A DNA stretch of 14,175 nt from the NCBI GenBank assembly GCA_051867925.1, contig JBJDZI010000054.1, forward strand, positions 1 through 14,175. The letters run 5' to 3'. The first letter of the stretch is position 1. Each line of letters opens with the position of its first letter. The notes under the pieces are model-generated. The model was not told the DNA's origin. It did no database searches and saw only the letters and a program-made list of their open reading frames with translations. This stretch comes from CAKSQF01 sp051867925 (lineage in GTDB: Bacteria > Bacillota > Clostridia > Oscillospirales > CAG-272). Position numbers and translations under genes: made by a program. Shown here piece after piece: positions 7,379-14,175 of the stretch.

Positions 7379-8575
7379 TCAAATTTGGAAATATTTTTTT
7401 AGAAGACGGACAAACAGACTGCCGAAAGTATTCTTTTCCACCGCTTCGGTAGCGGTGACAGTTACTTCCTTGACGACCTCGCCGTCCACCATGCAGATCA
7501 GTTTGCCCACCGGATCGCCTATATTTACCGGTGCGTCCACGAACTCGTTCAGTTGCAGATCACGCTCCAGCTTCTCGGCGTTTTTCTTGGCAACGATCAA
7601 ATCAAAGGATTCAAACCCCGCCGAAACCGAGGTTTGTTTGCCGTAACGCACCGGGATCACCCGATCATCCGTATTGCTGACAGTGATGCGGGCGTAATTG
7701 GCAAATCCCCAACTGAGCATCTGCTTGGCAGTCTCGTTTCTGCTGTCTCGAGTGGAAGAACCCATGACTACGGCGATCAGTTGCATTCCGTCCCGTTTGG
7801 CGGCGGCGGAGATGCAAAAGCCCGCTTTGGAAGTGGAACCTGTTTTGAGACCGTTGGCACCGGGATAGAAGCGAATCAGCCGGTTGGTGTTGGTCAGCAC
7901 GAAGGCACCGTTTCGGATGCTGTCCTGCCAGACGGTGGTGTATTTCAGAATGGTGGTATGCTTCATCAGTTCTGCGGACATAATGGCAATATCCCGTGCC
8001 GAAATCACGTGATTTTGGGTAGTATCGTCCAGTCCGTTGGTGTTTTCGAAATGGGTATTTTTCATTCCCAATTCCTTGGCACGGGCGTTCATCTGTGCCA
8101 CGAATGCTTCCTCGCTACCCGCTACCAGTTCTGCCAGTGCAAGTGCCGCATCGTTGGCAGAGGCGATCACCACGCACTTGATCATCTCCTCGACGGTCAA
8201 TTGCTCGCCTACTTCCAGATAGACCTGCGAGCCGCCCATAGAAGCCGCCTGCTCACTGACGGTCACAAGATCGGTCAGACTGAGCTTGCCGTTGTCCACA
8301 GCCTCCATCACCAGCAGCAAAGTCATGATCTTCGTGACCGAAGCAGGAGGAAGCGCCTCATCGGCGTTGTTTTCGTACAAAACCTTTCCCGTGGATGCTT
8401 CGATCAGGATCAGACTTTTCGCGTCCCCTTCAAACGTGGGCTCGGCAACGGTGGGGATCTCGCCTTCTTCGGCATCGGGTGAGCCCGGATCGTCCGCTGA
8501 GGCGGGAATAGACGGGATCAGCAAAAGTATTGCCAAAATTACGGAAAAAAATCGAATATACAGTTTCTTGTTCAT
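7379..8575 (-). CDS. D-alanyl-D-alanine carboxypeptidase (DacF/PBP5-like)
   Basis: A penicillin-binding protein of the S11 family that trims the terminal D-Ala from peptidoglycan stem peptides outside the membrane. Residues 1-27 are a signal peptide (positive start, hydrophobic core, cleavage after ASA). All three active-site motifs are present: SVTK (79-82) with the nucleophilic serine, SAN (139-141) and KTG (244-246). Residues from about 300 form the beta-rich PBP5 C-terminal domain, and the end, FVRLLKKYFQI, is the amphipathic helix expected to anchor it to the membrane surface. Length (398 residues) is usual. The frame is open to 8626, but ATG 8575 begins the signal peptide; the upstream GGGGGC is only a fair ribosome binding site. 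No convincing promoter was found in 8576-8708. Paralogues such as dacF and dacA cannot be told apart here. Confidence 0.94.
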   Translation of the reverse strand: MNKKLYIRFFSVILAILLLIPSIPASADDPGSPDAEEGEIPTVAEPTFEGDAKSLILIEASTGKVLYENNADEALPPASVTKIMTLLLVMEAVDNGKLSLTDLVTVSEQAASMGGSQVYLEVGEQLTVEEMIKCVVIASANDAALALAELVAGSEEAFVAQMNARAKELGMKNTHFENTNGLDDTTQNHVISARDIAIMSAELMKHTTILKYTTVWQDSIRNGAFVLTNTNRLIRFYPGANGLKTGSTSKAGFCISAAAKRDGMQLIAVVMGSSTRDSRNETAKQMLSWGFANYARITVSNTDDRVIPVRYGKQTSVSAGFESFDLIVAKKNAEKLERDLQLNEFVDAPVNIGDPVGKLICMVDGEVVKEVTVTATEAVEKNTFGSLFVRLLKKYFQI

Positions 8576-8648
8576 GGTTACGCCCCCAATAATTCTCTTG
8601 GTTAAACCTATGCGGGCTTGGAACATACTATGCCTGCAGGAAAATGAA

Positions 8649-8675
8649 AAACAGCCCGTGACAGAGATCTGTCAC
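8649..8675 (-). terminator. Possible terminator of the ABC-F gene
   Basis: GTGACAGA (8658-8665) and TCTGTCAC (8668-8675) form a near-perfect palindrome 34 bases after the ABC-F stop. On the minus strand it is followed by GGGCTG and then a run of Ts. The T run is 6 bases from the stem and the central gap is only 2 bases, so it is a weaker case than the other two terminators; a protein-binding site upstream of the carboxypeptidase gene is an alternative. Confidence 0.45.
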
Positions 8676-8708
8676 AGACCGTTTCGTATGATCAAAACAG
8701 ATAATGCG

Positions 8709-10592
8709 TCACATTTCTCCTGCGCTGTCCAGTAGTTCAAGAAGTTCCATCATCCGTTCCTCCAGTTTTCCCTGCTCCTCGTAGAGCGCGGTGAGCTTCA
8801 TGTGATCGGTGGCGGCTTTCTCCATCTCAGCAGGGATGACGTCCAGCCTCGCTTCGATGGTCTCCACTTCTTCCTTTGCTTTGGCGATCTGCCGTTCCGC
8901 TTTGCGACGCTCGGCGTTCTGCTGCTTTGATAACAGATAGTCCTGCTTGGAACGCGATATCGTCTCGGCGACCGATGCATCAGTCGTTTCCGAGAGCCGT
9001 TCGATATACCGAAGGTAATCTTCGTAGGTACCCTGATAGTCCAGCACGTCACCGTTCTTTCCAAATGCCAGCACGCGACTTGCCAGTTTTCGGATAAAAT
9101 AACGGTCATGGGAAACTGCTACGATGGTACCGTCAAAGCCTGCCAGCGCGTCCTCCAGCACCTCTCTGGACATAATATCCAGATGGTTGGTCGGCTCGTC
9201 CATGTACAGCAAATTAAACTTGGATAGCATCAGTTTGGCGAAGGTAATGCGCGCTTTCTCGCCACCGCTCAGTACGGAGATCTCCTTGAAGATGTCATCT
9301 CCCTTGAAGAGAAACAGCGCAAGTGCATTTCGAATCTCGGTCTGGGTCAGATGACTGTAATGATCCCAAAGCTCGTCGATCACGGTATTGGATTCGTTCA
9401 GATTCTGATTTTCCTGATCGTAATAGCCACGGGTGACGTTGTAACCGTATTCGAAAACGCCGCTATCCTGCGGGATCTGACCGCAGAGGATTTTGAGTAA
9501 TGTAGATTTTCCGCAACCGTTTTTGCCGACGATAAACAAACGGTCCCTTTTCTTCAGTTCAAAAGAAAGACCTGAAAACAGTTCTCTACCGGGATACGAT
9601 TTGGAAAGTTTACGCACGGACAGCACGTCGTTTCCGCTTTCCTCTGCTTCAGAAAACTGCATTCGGATGGAATCGGGCAGACGGGATGGGGCGCTGACGC
9701 GCTCCATCTTGTCGAGCTGTTTCTGACGGCTTTCGGCGGCAATAATGTTCCGTTCCCGATTCCAGCGCCGTTGCTGTTCGATATACGCCTCTATGCGGGC
9801 AATCTCTTTCTGCTGCTCCTTGAACTGATGCTCCTGTACTTCCCTCTCCCGTTTCTTTTCGGTAATGTAGTAATCGTAATTGCCGCGGTAGAGTTTGGCT
9901 TTGCAACCTTCAATTTCCAAAGTGCGACTGGTAACCTTGCAGAGAAAATAGCGGTCGTGAGAAATCACCAAAACCGTCTTGTGACAGCCTGCCAGATACT
10001 TCTCCAGCCATTCGATGCTGTCAATGTCCAGATGGTTGGTCGGCTCATCCAGCAGAATAATGTCCGGCTCGGAAAGGATAATGCGCGCCAGCGCCACGCG
10101 GGTCTTCTGCCCACCGCTGAGGGTGTTGATAGAGACATTCCAGAACTGCTCACCAAATCCGAGACTGGTCAGCACGCCCTGACAGCGACTGCGATAGGTC
10201 AGTCCGCCTTCCGCTACGAAGCGATCGTGCAGATTGGCAAAGCGGAGCGCCGCATCTTCGTCGGTCTCGGAAGCCTGCCGCAGACTCTCCAGCTGTGCCT
10301 CCATTGCAGTCAGCTTAGAAAAGGCTTTCAGCATTTCTGCCAGCACGGTGGCATCGCTGTCATAGTCGCTGTTTTGCTCCAGATAGCCGACGGTCTTGTC
10401 TCGAGAGATGAATACCTCTCCCGAGGTCGGCTCGCATAGCCCCATCAGAATGCGAAACAGTGTGGATTTACCGGCTCCGTTGACGCCAACCACACCCAAT
10501 TTCTCGCCTTCGTTCAGCGAAAAACTGACGTCGCTGAGAATATCGTTCATCCCGTAGGATAGTGAAATTTTATTACATCCGATAATAGTCAT
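8709..10592 (-). CDS. ABC-F family ATPase (YdiF/Uup-like), translation-associated
   Basis: A soluble protein with two ATP-binding cassettes and no membrane segments. ABC-F proteins act on ribosomes, in translation quality control or in drug resistance by target protection. Cassette 1 has Walker A GVNGAGKST (36-44), signature LSGGQ (158-162) and Walker B IILLDEPTNHLD (178-189). A charged linker of about 80 residues (240-320) is the P-site-facing interdomain region. Cassette 2 has GKNGCGKST (356-364), LSGGE (441-445) and LLYMDEPTNHLD (461-472). Residues 545-625 are a Lys/Glu/Gln-rich coiled coil, a C-terminal extension typical of Uup/YdiF-like members. At 627 residues it is close to B. subtilis YdiF. 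AAGGAG lies 6 bases before the ATG. I see no resistance-gene context, so a housekeeping role is more likely than drug resistance. Confidence 0.95.
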   Translation of the reverse strand: MTIIGCNKISLSYGMNDILSDVSFSLNEGEKLGVVGVNGAGKSTLFRILMGLCEPTSGEVFISRDKTVGYLEQNSDYDSDATVLAEMLKAFSKLTAMEAQLESLRQASETDEDAALRFANLHDRFVAEGGLTYRSRCQGVLTSLGFGEQFWNVSINTLSGGQKTRVALARIILSEPDIILLDEPTNHLDIDSIEWLEKYLAGCHKTVLVISHDRYFLCKVTSRTLEIEGCKAKLYRGNYDYYITEKKREREVQEHQFKEQQKEIARIEAYIEQQRRWNRERNIIAAESRQKQLDKMERVSAPSRLPDSIRMQFSEAEESGNDVLSVRKLSKSYPGRELFSGLSFELKKRDRLFIVGKNGCGKSTLLKILCGQIPQDSGVFEYGYNVTRGYYDQENQNLNESNTVIDELWDHYSHLTQTEIRNALALFLFKGDDIFKEISVLSGGEKARITFAKLMLSKFNLLYMDEPTNHLDIMSREVLEDALAGFDGTIVAVSHDRYFIRKLASRVLAFGKNGDVLDYQGTYEDYLRYIERLSETTDASVAETISRSKQDYLLSKQQNAERRKAERQIAKAKEEVETIEARLDVIPAEMEKAATDHMKLTALYEEQGKLEERMMELLELLDSAGEM

Positions 10593-10635
10593 GTGAAACT
10601 CCTTGCATACGCTTTTTCTATTATAACAGTTTCAC
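10593..10635. repeat. 8-base inverted repeat in the ABC-F/SGNH divergent region
   Basis: GTGAAACT (10593-10600) and AGTTTCAC (10628-10635) are exact inverted copies 27 bases apart. One arm lies in the -35/-10 spacer of the ABC-F promoter, the other between the ABC-F ribosome binding site and start codon. It could be an operator pair or chance. Confidence 0.4.
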
Positions 10636-10648
10636 AAGGATTTGTCAA
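10620..10648 (-). promoter_or_regulatory. Consensus sigma-A promoter of the ABC-F gene
   Basis: On the minus strand TTGACA (10648-10643), a 17-base spacer and TATAAT (10625-10620) match the consensus fully. Transcription should begin near 10613, only about 20 bases before the ATG. The spacer holds one arm of an inverted repeat whose other arm overlaps the ribosome binding site. No good plus-strand promoter was found in the 79-base divergent gap, so the source of transcription for the hydrolase gene is unclear. Confidence 0.88.
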
Positions 10649-10671
10649 CCTATTTAATCAGGAGGATTTTT

Positions 10672-11382
10672 ATGAAAAAAAGCGCATTTTGCGGGGTTTT
10701 GATCATTGCAGTGCTAAGTCTGCTTCTCCCCATACGGTCTTACGCCGAACCTGTGACGAAATCTCTGTCACAAGTCTCCTTTTTCGGCGATTCCACTACC
10801 TACGGTCTCATCCGCTACATCGTGGAAAACGACGGACGGCTGGGCAGACCGATCACAAAACTCACCCGGGATCAGATCCTGACTCCTCCTGACGGAACCT
10901 TTTATCTGCGTAATCTGCCCATCGCCAAGATTCGCTACCGTGGAAAGGATCTTCCGCTGGCAGAAGCACTTTGCGAGGCGTCTCCCGAGATTCTCATCGT
11001 GACCGTCGGAATCAACGGTCTGACCTCCTGGACGGAGGAGCCATTTACCGATTGCTATCGCCGACTAATCGAACTGATCGAGTCCGCAACGCCGAATACG
11101 CAGATTGTTTTGCAGTCCGTCTATCCCACGGCCAAAGTCAGAAGCGAACATCTGACAGGTTTTACGGTGGATCGGATTGATCGGCTCAACGGCTGGATCA
11201 AAGCACTCGCCGATCAGAGAGGACTACTTTATCTGGACACCGCCTCGGCTTTGAAAGGCGAGGACGGTTGGCTACCGGCTTCTTATCATAACGGCGACGG
11301 TATGCATCTGAACACCGCAGGATTCAACCGCGTGCTGGAATATATCGCCGACCATCTGATTACGAAAGGATCATCCAAATGA
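10672..11382 (+). CDS. Secreted SGNH/GDSL-type hydrolase
   Basis: A 236-residue exported esterase-like protein. Residues 1-25 form a signal peptide ending SYA. The SGNH blocks are present: FFGDSTTYG (37-45) with nucleophile Ser41, the Asn block VGING (112-116), and DGMHLN (209-214) with the Asp/His pair Asp209 and His212. This family removes acyl groups from sugars or lipids, or in some relatives transfers acetyl groups to cell-wall polymers; the substrate is not evident here. I chose ATG 10672 because GGAGG is 6 bases upstream and the signal peptide begins there. Its last codon and stop overlap the start of the lipoprotein gene by 4 bases (ATGA), implying a common transcript and perhaps a shared role at the cell surface. 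No convincing promoter was seen in front. Confidence 0.88.
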   Translation: MKKSAFCGVLIIAVLSLLLPIRSYAEPVTKSLSQVSFFGDSTTYGLIRYIVENDGRLGRPITKLTRDQILTPPDGTFYLRNLPIAKIRYRGKDLPLAEALCEASPEILIVTVGINGLTSWTEEPFTDCYRRLIELIESATPNTQIVLQSVYPTAKVRSEHLTGFTVDRIDRLNGWIKALADQRGLLYLDTASALKGEDGWLPASYHNGDGMHLNTAGFNRVLEYIADHLITKGSSK

Positions 11383-11870
11383 TGAAAAAAATACTCATTC
11401 TATCCGTCTGTCTTTTGAGTCTGACCGCCTGCGCGCGTCGCGCTCCCGTCTATCGCACGGACGTGGAAGTGAAAACCGTCCAAGAAGAGGTAGACGGTCT
11501 GCTCTATCACACCGACTCGCTGATCTCTTACGATCCCGACGACGTTCGTTTCTATCTGGAGCTTCCCGAGGAATATTGCAACGATTGCATTGTGCGCGCT
11601 CAGACCAGCTCGGTTTCCATTGACGAATACGGCATCTTCCATTGCAGAAACGAGGAAGAAGCGGAAGTTTTGGAAGATCTTTTGGAAGATTATCTGGAAC
11701 GCTCGTTGGAAGGCAAGCGGGAATGGCTCCAAAGCTACAATCCCGCAGAACTGCAAAAACTGGAACGCAGTGATGTGGAGCGATTCGGCAGTTACGTTTT
11801 CTACGGAATTTTGGATCCTCCTACCGAGCGGCTGGCAATGGAGCGGGTAGAAGGTCTGCTCCGAGACTGA
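11379..11870 (+). CDS. DUF4358-like lipoprotein
   Basis: A 163-residue protein with a lipoprotein signal peptide: MMKKILILSVCLLSLTAC, lipobox LTAC with Cys18 as the lipidated residue. It should be anchored outside the membrane. The mature part is acidic, has a helical central stretch (residues about 87-115), and ends with the YNP...KLERSDVERFGSYVFYGI pattern (from residue 126) that I associate with DUF4358, a domain of unknown function in Firmicutes. AAAGGA lies 8 bases before ATG 11379, and that ATG overlaps the stop of the SGNH gene; ATG 11382 is an equally workable start. In Clostridia I recall DUF4358 lipoproteins near SGNH-type proteins and MBOAT O-acyltransferases. The hydrolase is present here but the acyltransferase is not. 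Function unknown. Confidence 0.8.
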   Translation: MMKKILILSVCLLSLTACARRAPVYRTDVEVKTVQEEVDGLLYHTDSLISYDPDDVRFYLELPEEYCNDCIVRAQTSSVSIDEYGIFHCRNEEEAEVLEDLLEDYLERSLEGKREWLQSYNPAELQKLERSDVERFGSYVFYGILDPPTERLAMERVEGLLRD

Positions 11871-11899
11871 TAAGGATAACGAAAGAGGGCACTTCACTC

Positions 11900-11928
11900 T
11901 TGACATTCAGCGTAGATTGTGATAAAAT
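11900..11928 (+). promoter_or_regulatory. Sigma-A promoter of sdaA
   Basis: TTGACA (11900-11905), a 17-base spacer and TAAAAT (11923-11928) form a strong sigma-A promoter 30 bases after the lipoprotein stop. The leader to ATG 11963 is about 28 bases. This makes sdaA a separate unit from the two genes before it. Confidence 0.85.
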
Positions 11929-11962
11929 GGGGCAGAACCATCCGAAAGGAGTGATCTGTCCC

Positions 11963-13174
11963 ATGCAGTCACTGCGCGAATTATATAAAATCGGAAGAGG
12001 ACCTTCCAGCTCTCATTCCATCGGACCAGACCGCGCGGCCCGTAAGGTGCGGTCTATGTATACCGAGGCGGATCACTTCAAGGTGATCCTTTACGGCTCT
12101 CTGGCACTTACCGGAAAAGGACACTTGACCGATGAAGTCATCGTGGATGCTTTTGCTCCCCTTCCCGTAGATGTGATCTTTGATTCCGATACTCCTTGCA
12201 CCGTGCATCCCAACACCATGGATATTTTCGTATATCACGGGGAAAAACTGATAGGTTCCCACCGAGTTTACAGCGTGGGCGGCGGCACCATCCGCTTTGA
12301 GGGCGAAATACTCGACGAACTGGAAGAGGTTTATCAACTCAACACTTTCGACGAGATCTCCCGCTACTGCAGAGAACACAATCTGCGGATCTGGCAGTAT
12401 GTGGAGGAGTGCGAAGGTCCCGAAATCTGGGATTATCTCTACGATATCTGGAAGCAGATGAAAACCACCATCCGCCACGGTCTGTCTGCCACGGGTACCC
12501 TCAAAGGCGGGCTGGACACTCAGCGGAAAGCCAACTATCTCTTCAATCAGCGTCACATTGACGAGTCTGCCCAAACCAAGGAAAACCGTCTCGTCTGTGC
12601 CTATGCTTTTGCGGTCAGCGAGCAAAATGCCGCCGCCCGCACCATTGTGACAGCACCCACCTGCGGCTCCTGCGGCGTTCTCCCTGCCGTGTTGAAATAT
12701 ATGCAGGACACCCGCGGATTTTCCAATACCGAGGTGATCCACGCCCTTGCTACCGGCGGCATCATTGGCAATCTGATCAAGACCAACGCATCCATCAGCG
12801 GTGCGGAATGCGGCTGTCAGGCGGAGATCGGTTCTGCCTGCTCCATGGCGGCGGCGGCACTCGCCGAACTGTTCGAGATGGGACTTGATCAGATCGAATA
12901 TGCAGCTGAGGTGGCGATGGAGCATCATTTGGGGCTTACCTGCGATCCCATCGGCGGGCTGGTGCAGATTCCCTGCATCGAGCGAAACGCCGTAGCCGCC
13001 ATGCGCGCCATCAACGCCCTCTCTTTGGCAAATTTTCTGACCAACTCCCGCAAGATCAGTTTTGACACGGTGGTCAAGACCATGTACGAAACCGGGCGCG
13101 ATCTTTTGGGCTGTTACCGCGAGACCTCGCAAGGCGGACTTGCCAAGCACTATCGGCAGGATAGTTGTGAATGA
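11963..13174 (+). CDS. sdaA: L-serine dehydratase, iron-sulfur dependent, single chain
   Basis: The enzyme deaminates L-serine to pyruvate and ammonia in the cytoplasm using an oxygen-sensitive 4Fe-4S cluster. The 403-residue protein carries both halves in one chain: the beta domain at residues 1-160, beginning LYKIGRGPSSSHSIGP (7-22), and the alpha domain from about 165. Three cluster ligands can be assigned from spacing known in the Legionella enzyme (42 and 11 residues apart): Cys285, Cys327 and Cys338. TAPTCGSCG (230-238) and SISGAECGCQ (277-286) are typical. The penultimate residue is Cys402, matching the C-terminal tail cysteine of SdaA-type enzymes that can reach the cluster, so the end of the gene is complete. 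The frame is open from 11900, but that overlaps the promoter; ATG 11963 follows AAAGGAG at 11 bases. Strong family match. Confidence 0.96.
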   Translation: MQSLRELYKIGRGPSSSHSIGPDRAARKVRSMYTEADHFKVILYGSLALTGKGHLTDEVIVDAFAPLPVDVIFDSDTPCTVHPNTMDIFVYHGEKLIGSHRVYSVGGGTIRFEGEILDELEEVYQLNTFDEISRYCREHNLRIWQYVEECEGPEIWDYLYDIWKQMKTTIRHGLSATGTLKGGLDTQRKANYLFNQRHIDESAQTKENRLVCAYAFAVSEQNAAARTIVTAPTCGSCGVLPAVLKYMQDTRGFSNTEVIHALATGGIIGNLIKTNASISGAECGCQAEIGSACSMAAAALAELFEMGLDQIEYAAEVAMEHHLGLTCDPIGGLVQIPCIERNAVAAMRAINALSLANFLTNSRKISFDTVVKTMYETGRDLLGCYRETSQGGLAKHYRQDSCE

Positions 13175-13334
13175 ATTCCATATTTCCTGATCGGAATCCT
13201 TAGCAGTAGCAGGCTTGACTGTCGGAACAGCTTCGCTGTTCTTAAACTGCTCAAATATTTCGTGCACAATTAGAGCACGGCGCACCTGCGTACGGAACGA
13301 TCGCTCCGTATTATGGACAATTATAAATAGCCAT
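13175..13334 (-). pseudogene. Decayed zinc-ribbon gene fragment
   Basis: On the minus strand, AAGGAG (13348-13343) lies 8 bases before ATG 13334, directly after the NPCBM gene stop. The frame reads MAIYNCP, stop, then YGAIVPYAGAPCSNCARNI, stop. Cys6-Pro, Gly10 and Cys20-x-x-Cys23 fit a CPxCG...CxNC zinc ribbon in which position 8 has become a stop and the second Cys (position 9) a Tyr. In another frame the DNA continues as HEIFEQFKNSEAVPTVKPA and on to IWNSF until it meets the sdaA stop, resembling a low-complexity linker. So the piece appears to be the start of a gene broken by point changes and a frameshift and cut off near sdaA. Alternatives are chance or sequence errors. Confidence 0.45.
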
Positions 13335-13351
13335 ATTTCGTTCTCCTTTTG

Positions 13352-14175
13352 TTATTTATTCAGCGTAATATCGTAGATGGCGTAAACGTGCGAGCCGTCG
13401 TCCTCAAGACTGCAATCCAGCCAGAACATAAGCCGTTCGCAATCCTCTCCAAGCGCAACAGTATAAGTTGTAGGCTTCATATTTTTGTAGAGAGTGGTCT
13501 CCCAAACGCACTTATCATCCGCGCCGATCATAAGAGTGGTTTCGTCTTGCGTGATAATACCCGAGCAATCCTCTTGCATTGCGACGGTGAACGTGACTGA
13601 GGTATGTCCGCTGTTTTTGATGTTCGCCATCGCAAGTGCGGATTCGTGCGCCTCGCCCGAGTCCGCAAGAGCAAGGATAGAAAGTCCCCAACCGCCAAGC
13701 ATCGAGCCAAGCACCGTCGCACCGGCAACGCCTGCCATATCAAGCTCCATGTGGATATTGGTTCCCTTATTATAGGTTTTGTTGCCTACGGTAAAGGTGT
13801 TTTTGTTGGTCGTGCCGTCGTAATAACCGTCCTGAACCCCGACGGCTCCGCTCTCCTGATCAACATGAGAATTGTAAACGTCATAGAAACCGAAGGTGTC
13901 GATCAGATCACAGGTCTTGCCAAAGTCCTCGGGCTTTCTCTCGGGGAACAGATCGGTCTCAACAAATCCGTCGGGATATGCAACGAGATTGGCAAGACCG
14001 AAGGCGGGACGCTCCAGCAAGGAGTTGGTCTGCTTGCCCGAAACAAATTCAAGAAGCTTGCAGCCCGTAACGTCCACGGTGAACTGCTTATAAAGATCGT
14101 GTGTGGATATGACCTCCTCAAAAATGATCTTGCCGTCGGCATATACCGTCAGCCATGCGGAGCCTTCATCGTAGC
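13352..14175 (-). CDS. NPCBM-domain protein, N-terminus beyond window
   Basis: The frame is open from the right edge to a TAA at 13354-13352, giving 273 visible residues of a longer protein. The first visible residues (SAWLTVYADGKIIFEEV, then FTVDVTGCKLLEFVS) match the second half of an NPCBM carbohydrate-binding-like domain. The C-terminal part looks like a second copy: NTFTVGNKTYNKG opens it, and SVTFTVA, LMIGADDKCVWE, YTVALGEDCERLMFWLD and VYAIYDITLNK close it. Between them is a hydrophobic, Gly-rich stretch (encoded at 13661-13738) not usual in the domain. NPCBM domains occur in glycosidases and in surface proteins of Firmicutes; what this protein does depends on its missing N-terminus. 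A GTG at 14077 has no upstream ribosome binding site and lies inside the first domain, so it is not the start. Confidence 0.8.
   Translation of the reverse strand, partial: YDEGSAWLTVYADGKIIFEEVISTHDLYKQFTVDVTGCKLLEFVSGKQTNSLLERPAFGLANLVAYPDGFVETDLFPERKPEDFGKTCDLIDTFGFYDVYNSHVDQESGAVGVQDGYYDGTTNKNTFTVGNKTYNKGTNIHMELDMAGVAGATVLGSMLGGWGLSILALADSGEAHESALAMANIKNSGHTSVTFTVAMQEDCSGIITQDETTLMIGADDKCVWETTLYKNMKPTTYTVALGEDCERLMFWLDCSLEDDGSHVYAIYDITLNK

Noticed and set aside
10601..10658. Plus-strand promoter for the SGNH hydrolase
   Set aside because: TTGCAT (10603) has no -10 at workable spacing, and TTCACA with TTTAAT (10631-10658) would start transcription inside or after the ribosome binding site.
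10753..10771. GTGAC...GTCAC palindrome inside the SGNH gene, similar to the one at 8658
   Set aside because: Only 5-base arms within coding sequence; most likely chance similarity.
11883..11900. Possible terminator between the lipoprotein gene and sdaA
   Set aside because: The stem AAGAG/CTCTT is only 5 base pairs and is followed by the sdaA -35, not by Ts.
13225..13241. GAACAGC-TTC-GCTGTTC hairpin as an sdaA terminator
   Set aside because: No run of Ts follows on either strand, and the bases are accounted for by the former minus-strand reading frame.
11981..13285. 434-codon minus-strand open frame opposite sdaA
   Set aside because: Almost all of it is antisense to sdaA. Only its first 35 or so codons, beyond the sdaA stop, look protein-like, and these are reported as part of the decayed zinc-ribbon fragment.
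1..14175. CRISPR array, tRNA, rRNA, insertion sequence or phage genes
   Set aside because: No regularly spaced repeats, tRNA-like cloverleaf, transposase motif or terminal repeats were found by reading both strands.

Overview
The window looks like chromosomal DNA from a Gram-positive, clostridia-type anaerobe, probably gut or rumen associated. Evidence: strong AGGAGG-type ribosome binding sites; sigma-A promoters with 17-base spacers; a single-chain iron-sulfur L-serine dehydratase; a DUF4358-type lipoprotein; a secreted DacF-like carboxypeptidase; an NPCBM-domain protein; and two proteins of a type I recall only from Clostridia. The species cannot be named from this sequence. I see no rRNA, tRNA, CRISPR array, insertion sequence or phage gene.

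Layout, left to right. Positions 1-4276 (minus strand) hold a four-gene operon read from a perfect TTGACA-N17-TATAAT promoter at 4327-4355: manC, gmd, fcl and a family 4 glycosyltransferase cut by the window edge. The first three make GDP-mannose and convert it to GDP-L-fucose. The transferase suggests that an exopolysaccharide or capsule cluster continues to the left. Positions 4378-5973 (minus) hold two small conserved proteins of unknown function, each with its own promoter and hairpin terminator: a 19-cysteine protein (4449-5273) and a 140-residue P-loop-like protein (5398-5820). Positions 5974-10592 (minus) hold pgi, a DacF-like D,D-carboxypeptidase and an ABC-F ATPase.

At about 10.6 kb the direction changes. 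On the plus strand, a secreted SGNH hydrolase and a DUF4358-like lipoprotein overlap by 4 bases (10672-11870). They are followed by sdaA with its own promoter (11900-13174). Converging on sdaA from the right edge is a minus-strand gene for an NPCBM-domain protein (13352 to beyond 14175). Immediately after its stop, in the 177-base gap before sdaA, lies an intact ribosome binding site and start codon leading into a decayed zinc-ribbon reading frame.

Most of the window is housekeeping or cell-envelope metabolism. The parts most worth a second look are the cysteine-rich protein with its possible sporulation-type promoter, the P-loop protein with an altered Walker A motif, the broken zinc-ribbon gene, and the hydrolase/lipoprotein pair that lacks an acyltransferase partner.
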